Of a stretch of DNA of 61,562 nucleotides, positions 56,500 to 61,562 are shown piece by piece. Where the stretch lies: the NCBI GenBank assembly GCA_021324575.1, contig JAJPIW010000094.1, positions 1 through 61,562 of the forward strand, in the 5' to 3' direction. The notes under the pieces were generated by a model, which saw only the letters and a program-made list of their open reading frames with translations, was not told the DNA's origin and did not search any database. This DNA is from Intrasporangiaceae bacterium (lineage in GTDB: Bacteria > Actinomycetota > Actinomycetes > Actinomycetales > Dermatophilaceae). How positions within the stretch are numbered: the stretch's first letter is position 1; every line of letters starts with the position of its first letter. The translations under genes and the position numbers were made by a program.

Positions 56500-57261
56500 T
56501 CCGGGGTGTGGGGTGTAGTCGAGTCGCCGGGCCTGGGTCGTTTGAGGGGCCGGTGGCTGGGGCCGTCCATGAGGACCTTGTGGCTGGTATTGAACAGCCG
56601 GTCCAGGAGCGACTTAGCGACCACGGGGTTGAGGAACAGGGGGTACCAGTCGGCGGGGTCCCGGTTGTAGGTCAGGATCAACGGCCGGCTGGTGGCGGCT
56701 CGTCCGGGCATCAACTCCTACCGGTCATCGGCTTGAGGGCCGGTCTGCTCACGCACCGCGAAGTCGTCCAGGATCAGCACGGCGGGGCGGGTGTACTCGC
56801 GCAGTCGCCGGTCCCAGGTGCGGTCGGCGTGCCTCCGGCGAGGTCGGCCACGACCGGCTGGTCTTGGTGACGCGGACCTGCCCGCCGCGGCGGATCACGT
56901 TGCGTCCAGGGCTTGGGCGATGTGGGCTTTTGCCGACCCCGACCGGCCCGTAGAGGATGACGGACTGGCCGGCTTGGAGCCAGCCCTGCGCGGCCAGGTC
57001 GCGCAGGGCGGCGGCGGGGACCTTGGGGTGGGCGGTCAAGTCGAAGCTTCTAAGGTGGCGGGTTCCACGAACCGGGCCGGCCGCAGCCGGCGGGCCAGGG
57101 CGGTGGAGTCGCGCCGGGCGATCTCGTCTTCGCCCAGGACTTGGAGGAAGTCGAGGTGGCCGAGCCTGCCGGCGCGTGCCTGGGCCAGGCGGATGTCCAG
57201 GGTGTCCAGCATCCCGGTCAGTTTCATGGCGCGCAGGGTGACGTGCTGGGCGAGGGTCAGG
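56500..57261 (-). pseudogene. istB: IS21-family helper gene remnant
   Basis: Fragments in different minus-strand frames follow the order of an IstB ATPase. They are LAQHVTLRAMKLTGMLDTLD and HLDFLQVLGEDEIARR (about 57100-57260), LRDLAAQGWLQAGQSVILYG with a broken P-loop GPVGVGKS (about 56925-57010), then SRPLILTYNRDPADWYPLF and VVAKSLLDRLFNTSHKVLMD (about 56550-56695). The first part is intact. Frameshifts around the P-loop and near 56720-56760 break it. No istA and no clear terminal repeats were seen. It marks the right edge of the cargo block. Confidence 0.85.
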
Positions 57262-57359
57262 ACGCCTCAGTCTCGTGACCTGCTGTTCCGGTGGAAGGCC
57301 AGGGGCGGGGCCGAACAGCCGACCTTCCGATAGCGGAGGGGAGGACGAAAGCTTCGGCT

Positions 57360-58739
57360 CTATGTCGACAGCGATCGGACGGCGGGGGGCTCCCGCCGAG
57401 TATCGTGCCGGCGGATGTTGGCCGCCGGCAAACGGAGACGCTGGCGTTCGATCACGCGATCCGCGTGGCTTGAGGCCTGCACTGCTCGGTCCCAGAGGGA
57501 TTGCAATTGTGGTGCGTCCTTCGGTGCGAGGGGCACGAAGTTGGGCGTGTGGCGTTGAAGCCGCTGGAGGGAATCCATGTACTGCTTGCCTGGGCCGAAG
57601 ACCAGGCCGGACCTCAGGAGCCGGACCGGTAGGGTCGCGGTTGCGGCGGTGAGCCGAGCGACCTCGGCGACCAGTCCGTGAAACTCGTCAACGGCTAGTT
57701 CTGCTGCGACATCCGGTGACGAGGCCGCCCAAGCGCGGATCACGTCCTCCAAAGCCGTGTGCAGTCGCCTGCTGGCAGTCAGGAACTCGTGGCTGGGCTG
57801 GACCAAGGTGGTCAGGCTCTTCCATGCGCGGTCGGCGTCCTGCAAGTCGCGGGCTGAGGCGGTCAAGGCCTCGGAGAGCCGTCTCTCGTCGTCGATCGCG
57901 TTTCCGGTTGACGACGCGGCGAGGCGTGCGTAGGCGAAGAGCGCGTTGGCTCCCATGTTCGCCATCATGCGTAGCGCGTCCGCGCTGGGGACGGTGCGGT
58001 GAATTTCTCGGCTGGCGGCCGCGACCCAGTCGTTCCGGGCCGTTTCGAGTTGGGCTCTGAGGCCGGAGCCGGTTGGCTCCCCGGGCGTGACCAGCTGGTC
58101 CGTCACCGTTCTTCCGGGATCTGGCCCAGTGATCCGGTCGAGGCAGTTCTCGGCCCACGCGGCCAGGGCGAGCGGGCGCCTGGTCTTGCTGAGGTCTCCT
58201 GTGGCGAGGGCATGGCGGGCACCAATGACCCCGATGGCCAGCACGCGTGCCGTGATGGTCAGCCGGTCACCGGGTGCGCTCGTCCATGGGTCCGTTTTGG
58301 GGTCGACGAGCAGGTCTGCGGCAGCACCGAGCGCGCAGGTGAGCCTGGCGAGGGGGTGGCCGTCGGTCGATTCGGGCAGGTCGAGGTCGGGCACGGACGA
58401 CGAGCTAGGGTCAACCGACTTGACGACCCGGAGCCGGCGGTGGAAGACGACGGGTTGTCCCGGCTCGACCTCGTCGACGCGCGGGTGGGTGTTGAACGCG
58501 TCAACCGGTCGGCGGATGGGGTCGGGGTAGCTGGTGGCGATCCTGTCCAGCATCGCCGTGTCGCGGGTGCCTCGCGGTACGTGCCGTCCGGCGGGGCCGA
58601 GGAGGTTGGTCAAGGTGCGGTGGACCGTGTCGTCGAAGGCGTTCCAAAGGTCTGGCGAGGTCGAGGACGGGTCGGCCCGCAGGTCCACGCACAACCGTTG
58701 GGCGCGATCCAGCAGGGCCCAGGGGCTGGCCGCGCTCAC
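57360..58739 (-). CDS. Hypothetical helical protein of the replication module
   Basis: The 459-residue protein is almost wholly helical, with Ala- and Leu-rich segments (ALGAAADLLVDPKTDPW; ALRMMANMGANALFAYARLA) and a basic C-terminal tail. It has no recognised domain. Its GTG overlaps the stop of the preceding gene (GTGA), and together with the next genes it belongs to the primase operon. It is probably an element-specific accessory protein. Confidence 0.7.
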   Translation of the reverse strand: MSAASPWALLDRAQRLCVDLRADPSSTSPDLWNAFDDTVHRTLTNLLGPAGRHVPRGTRDTAMLDRIATSYPDPIRRPVDAFNTHPRVDEVEPGQPVVFHRRLRVVKSVDPSSSSVPDLDLPESTDGHPLARLTCALGAAADLLVDPKTDPWTSAPGDRLTITARVLAIGVIGARHALATGDLSKTRRPLALAAWAENCLDRITGPDPGRTVTDQLVTPGEPTGSGLRAQLETARNDWVAAASREIHRTVPSADALRMMANMGANALFAYARLAASSTGNAIDDERRLSEALTASARDLQDADRAWKSLTTLVQPSHEFLTASRRLHTALEDVIRAWAASSPDVAAELAVDEFHGLVAEVARLTAATATLPVRLLRSGLVFGPGKQYMDSLQRLQRHTPNFVPLAPKDAPQLQSLWDRAVQASSHADRVIERQRLRLPAANIRRHDTRREPPAVRSLST

Positions 58740-59050
58740 GACAGCCCCTGGTTGAGTGCGACCTGGTGCAGCTCGTGGACGTGCCAGGCCAGGAGGGCGA
58801 GATCCGCGGGGCCGTCGGTCGGGTCAATGGCGTCGAGCACATCCAAGGCCGCCTTGACTTGCTCGACGAAGGAGGTTCCAGCCTGAATTGAGTGGGGTGG
58901 TGCCGGGGTCGCTGAGATGCGGCCTGCGGTGAGCCGCGTCAGGCCCGCCAACCCGTACAGGTCCGTCGCCGCGGCAGGACCGTCGATGGAGTCCGCAGCC
59001 GCCATCAGGAGCCCGGCGGCGAGGTCGAGCCGGTCGACGTGAACAGTCAT
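58736..59050 (-). CDS. Hypothetical small helical protein
   Basis: The 104-residue protein is acidic and helical (LDLAAGLLMAAADSIDGPAA; LALLAWHVHELHQVALNQGL). The ATG at 59050 has GGGAGA upstream and was preferred over a longer frame that runs into the primase gene. No family is recognised. It is coupled to the next gene by the GTGA overlap. Confidence 0.65.
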   Translation of the reverse strand: MTVHVDRLDLAAGLLMAAADSIDGPAAATDLYGLAGLTRLTAGRISATPAPPHSIQAGTSFVEQVKAALDVLDAIDPTDGPADLALLAWHVHELHQVALNQGLS

Positions 59051-59070
59051 GTCAGGGTCTCCCTGTGCGG

Positions 59071-60291
59071 TCAGAGGATGCTCGGTGCGTATGCCGCGCG
59101 CGCGGGTGGATCGGGAAACGTTGCAGGACCATGCGATTCGATTCCCCGGATGAGGCTGCCGGGCCCGTCGCAGGTGACCGGGTCGAAGGCGAACAGCCCA
59201 GTGGGGCCGCGGCGGGCGATCCAGTCGGCGGGGTCGACTCCATCGGGTAGCTCGGCGACGACACAGGGCCGGCCGGAGCGGGCCGCCTCCTGGAGCCAAG
59301 CCGTCGTGGCGGTCCGTCCGGCGGGGTCGCCATCGAGGGCGATCACCAGATCGCCCGTGGTTTGGGTGAGGACTGCTCGGATCTGGACCTGGGTGGCGTG
59401 GGCGCCCAGGGCGCTGACCGGGGCGTACCTGCAGGCGCGGTCGACGGTGGCCGCGGCCGCGGATAGGGCAAGTGCGTCAAGGGGGCCTTCGACGACGATC
59501 GTGACCGGTGACGCGTGGTGGCCGGTCGGCCAGTAGAGGGCTGTGGCCTTGGCGAACGTCGGTGTCCTGGTGGGGTTTCGGTACTTGGGCGCCCCGGGTG
59601 CTGTGCCGGTGTCCCTTCCGACGAACCCGGTCAGGTTCCTCGCGATGTCGCGGATGGGCAGGATGAGTCGGTCGCGGAAGGTGTCGATCAGGTTGCCGCG
59701 CCGGGTGGGTCGGGCCAGGTCCATCGCGACCAGTTCGGCTGGGGTCACGCCACTTTCGAGCAGGTGCTGGGTCAGTGAGGTCCAGCCGTGGCCGGTGTGC
59801 CCAACCAATCGGCCCTGATGGGATGGTTCGAGCGCGCCGATGTCGATGCCGCGGTGATGACGCAGCCAGGACTCAGCGAAAGCGTGGGCCACCGGGCCGA
59901 TGAAGTGCCGCCAGGCCAGGTCGTTGATCTCCAAGGCCCGCAATGCCGATGGTCCGCTGCCTAGATCGGCAAGCCCCGGCCCGGGATCAGGCCGGTCCGC
60001 GGTCGACATCTGGTGAGCCGTCGGGTGGTGATGTTCGAGCGTGGCGATGGCCTCGAGGAAGTTGACCCCGTAGCGGAGCTTGATGAAGTCGATGACGTCG
60101 CCGTGGGCGCCGCACCCGAAGCAGTGGAACCGATCGGGGACACCGTCGACGGACAGGGAGGCGGTGCGGTCCTCGTGGAAGGGGCACCGGCCCATCCACC
60201 CCCGACCGGACCGGCGCAGGTCCACGCCAGCATCGGCGACCGCGATGGCGATGGGGTGGTCGCGGCGAATCTGGTCGATGTCGATGTTCAT
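59071..60291 (-). CDS. DnaG-like primase with CHC2 zinc finger and Toprim domain
   Basis: The 406-residue protein primes DNA synthesis of the transferred strand or of the excised element. The CHC2-type zinc site is Cys36, His39, Cys57 and Cys60 in GRCPFHEDRTAS and FHCFGCGAHGD. The Toprim domain has VVEGPLDALAL near 275 and ALDGDPAGR near 320. It lacks the long C-terminal helicase-binding domain of chromosomal DnaG. The start may be this ATG or the GTG immediately before it (60294), both overlapping the upstream stop. Confidence 0.9.
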   Translation of the reverse strand: MNIDIDQIRRDHPIAIAVADAGVDLRRSGRGWMGRCPFHEDRTASLSVDGVPDRFHCFGCGAHGDVIDFIKLRYGVNFLEAIATLEHHHPTAHQMSTADRPDPGPGLADLGSGPSALRALEINDLAWRHFIGPVAHAFAESWLRHHRGIDIGALEPSHQGRLVGHTGHGWTSLTQHLLESGVTPAELVAMDLARPTRRGNLIDTFRDRLILPIRDIARNLTGFVGRDTGTAPGAPKYRNPTRTPTFAKATALYWPTGHHASPVTIVVEGPLDALALSAAAATVDRACRYAPVSALGAHATQVQIRAVLTQTTGDLVIALDGDPAGRTATTAWLQEAARSGRPCVVAELPDGVDPADWIARRGPTGLFAFDPVTCDGPGSLIRGIESHGPATFPDPPARAAYAPSIL

Positions 60292-60899
60292 CACAGCACC
60301 GGACTCGTGACGACGGTGCGGTCAACGGCTGGACGGCGCAGCCGGGCCACGTCGATGAACAGCCGCCACGCGGACTCGCCCAGCCGCGGGTCGGACTCCA
60401 GCGCCGCCCTTCGGGCCGCGTCGACAGCGGCGGCTTCGACCCGCTCCCCCAGGATCGTGTACTCGTCCCATCCGCGGCTGTACGCGTAGAGCAGACCCGT
60501 CGTCCCGTCGTGCGGGCGGCGGTGGGAGATGCGGATGTCGTGATCCCTGCCCCACCGGTCACCCTGGTCGTGGTCGACACCGTCAACAGCCATCGCCCGG
60601 CGCTGGAACGCCAGCGGCCCGATCCACTCCAAACCCTGGGTACGCGTCAGGGGCATCTGGTCAACCAAGGTCTGAAGGTTGTCCCTACCAGCGTCCAGAA
60701 GGTCGGTGATCCGATCGGCCAGGTCGAGAGCGGCCTGCCCCGGATGCCCTACCGCGATCGTCGCCGCCGCGATAGCGAACGCATCCCGAGCCCCACGCAG
60801 GGTGGCCCGATGAGGCCCGTCGTCGCGGATCAGGTTGTGGTGGGCCACAACCGCCAAAGACAGGATCTGCGCCTGCGCGGCATACGGTGTCGAGTCCAC
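60291..60899 (-). CDS. Hypothetical protein of the replication module
   Basis: The 202-residue protein is helical in its first 100 residues (ALDLADRITDLLDAGRDNLQ) and has a more basic, charged second half. The GTG start has GGGAAGG upstream. No family is recognised. It is the first gene of the primase operon, sharing bases with the primase start (TGATG). Confidence 0.65.
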   Translation of the reverse strand: MDSTPYAAQAQILSLAVVAHHNLIRDDGPHRATLRGARDAFAIAAATIAVGHPGQAALDLADRITDLLDAGRDNLQTLVDQMPLTRTQGLEWIGPLAFQRRAMAVDGVDHDQGDRWGRDHDIRISHRRPHDGTTGLLYAYSRGWDEYTILGERVEAAAVDAARRAALESDPRLGESAWRLFIDVARLRRPAVDRTVVTSPVL

Positions 60900-61240
60900 G
60901 ATGAGGCCTTCCCGGGAGATGAATCGCAGTCACCTCGAACACGGCCCGGGCGGGCCACTACTGGCGCACGGGGCACCATCGGCCCATGGCACATGCGAGC
61001 CATACCACAGCTCGACCGCCCGACCTCGCGGGAGAGGTTGGAGCGGATCCCCTCATCCGCGAGAGGGCAGTGATCCCGTTTGCGCGTTGGTGTCGGCGCG
61101 CGTCCGCAACGCGGCGGGGTGACGCGCTCATCGCGGCAGTTTCGGGTTGAGCACACCTCACGGTGCGGGGGCGTGGGGACACGTGAGGCGGCTTGCCGTT
61201 CGTCGGGACTGACTCTCGTGAGCCGGCCGCCGCCTGGCGG
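60900..61240. other. Intergenic region before the primase operon
   Basis: About 340 bases without a gene I can support. Open frames in both directions are Arg/Pro-rich and look like shadows. The promoter of the minus-strand primase operon should lie here, but no clear -10/-35 pair stands out. No repeats or attachment-like sequence were noticed. Confidence 0.35.
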
Positions 61241-61429
61241 TCAGCGGGGCGCGTGCGCTTCGTTGCACGCCGGGTCAGCCCACACGTCGACTGCTTCAGC
61301 AGGATGTCCCCATTGCCACGGGACGCCCACCCAGCCTGCGTCCGGGCTCCAGTGAAGCGTGAGCGCAGGCAGGTACCGGGGCAGTACCCAAAGGTGCGTG
61401 ATCTCAGATGCGAGCTCGGGCGCGGGCAA
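61241..61429 (-). CDS. Possible small Trp-rich protein, start uncertain
   Basis: The frame reads THLWVLPRYLPALTLHWSPD and WVGVPWQWGHPAEAVDVWAD, which looks like real protein sequence. The only standard start is a TTG at 61429. The same frame stays open and protein-like upstream to about 61520 (VVHQRYGLSHADPDDVAILP) without ATG or GTG, so the gene may have lost its start or be a remnant. No family is recognised. Confidence 0.4.
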   Translation of the reverse strand: MPAPELASEITHLWVLPRYLPALTLHWSPDAGWVGVPWQWGHPAEAVDVWADPACNEAHAPR

Positions 61430-61562
61430 GATGGCGACATCGTCTGGGTCCGCGTGGCTAAGTCCGTAGCGTTGGTGTACGACGATCCGGGTGAGCGTGT
61501 CCTGCTGATGTAGGCGCGGTCACCGCGTGATCCTTCGAGTGATCTCTCACAACCGACTCGAA

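Noticed and set aside
1-61562. CRISPR arrays, tRNA or rRNA genes
   Set aside because: No regularly spaced repeats and no cloverleaf or rRNA-like sequence were seen when reading both strands.

Overview
The window is high-GC DNA, about two thirds G+C by eye, with GTG and TTG starts, dense ATGA/GTGA start-stop overlaps and actinobacterial gene families (SCO6880 family, DUF6112, MobF relaxase). It comes from an actinomycete. Micrococcales is a guess; nothing here fixes the genus.

Region 1 (about 0.57-22.6 kb) is an undescribed-looking biosynthetic gene cluster. It opens with a valyl-tRNA synthetase (569-3208). A tightly coupled plus-strand operon follows: P450, unknown 434-aa protein, PhyH dioxygenase, GT1 glycosyltransferase, second P450 and carbamoyltransferase. 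This operon converges on a minus-strand operon with a B12-type radical SAM enzyme, a second carbamoyltransferase, an ICMT-like methyltransferase and a fused double-PLP enzyme. A GT2 glycosyltransferase diverges from that operon. A last minus-strand operon carries a third carbamoyltransferase, a fatty-acid desaturase-like enzyme and a second PhyH oxygenase. No PKS, NRPS or recognisable RiPP core is visible. The product is probably a small, heavily oxidised, glycosylated and carbamoylated molecule, perhaps derived from an amino acid.

Region 2 (about 23.2-41.2 kb and 57.4-61.5 kb) is an actinobacterial integrative conjugative element (ICE). It begins after a broken IS256-family transposase. The minus-strand transfer operon encodes a coupling ATPase, VirB4-like ATPase, SCO6880 protein, VirB6/TrbL-like protein, possible VirB8-like protein, DUF6112 protein and NlpC/P60 hydrolase. 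Then come an XRE-TPR regulator, small accessory genes, an HNH-like lipoprotein and a MobF relaxase-helicase. A replication module (CHC2/Toprim primase and three unknown proteins) lies at the right. No integrase or attachment site was seen, so at least one end lies outside the window.

Region 3 (about 41.2-57.3 kb) is cargo between the relaxase and the primase module. It is a seven-gene, probably anti-phage system. The plus-strand genes encode a stand-alone Fpg/Nei N-terminal-like domain, a GHKL (MORC/Hsp90-like) ATPase and a DruA-like (DUF4338) protein. The minus-strand operon encodes a 957-aa protein, a 358-aa protein, a giant DEAH helicase with a DUF1998 end (DruE-like) and a PD-(D/E)XK nuclease with an Fe-S cysteine set. 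The pairing of DUF4338 with a giant DUF1998 helicase points to a Druantia-related system. The Fpg-like domain, GHKL ATPase and nuclease make it a variant I cannot match to a described type. A broken IS21 helper gene (istB) lies at its right edge.
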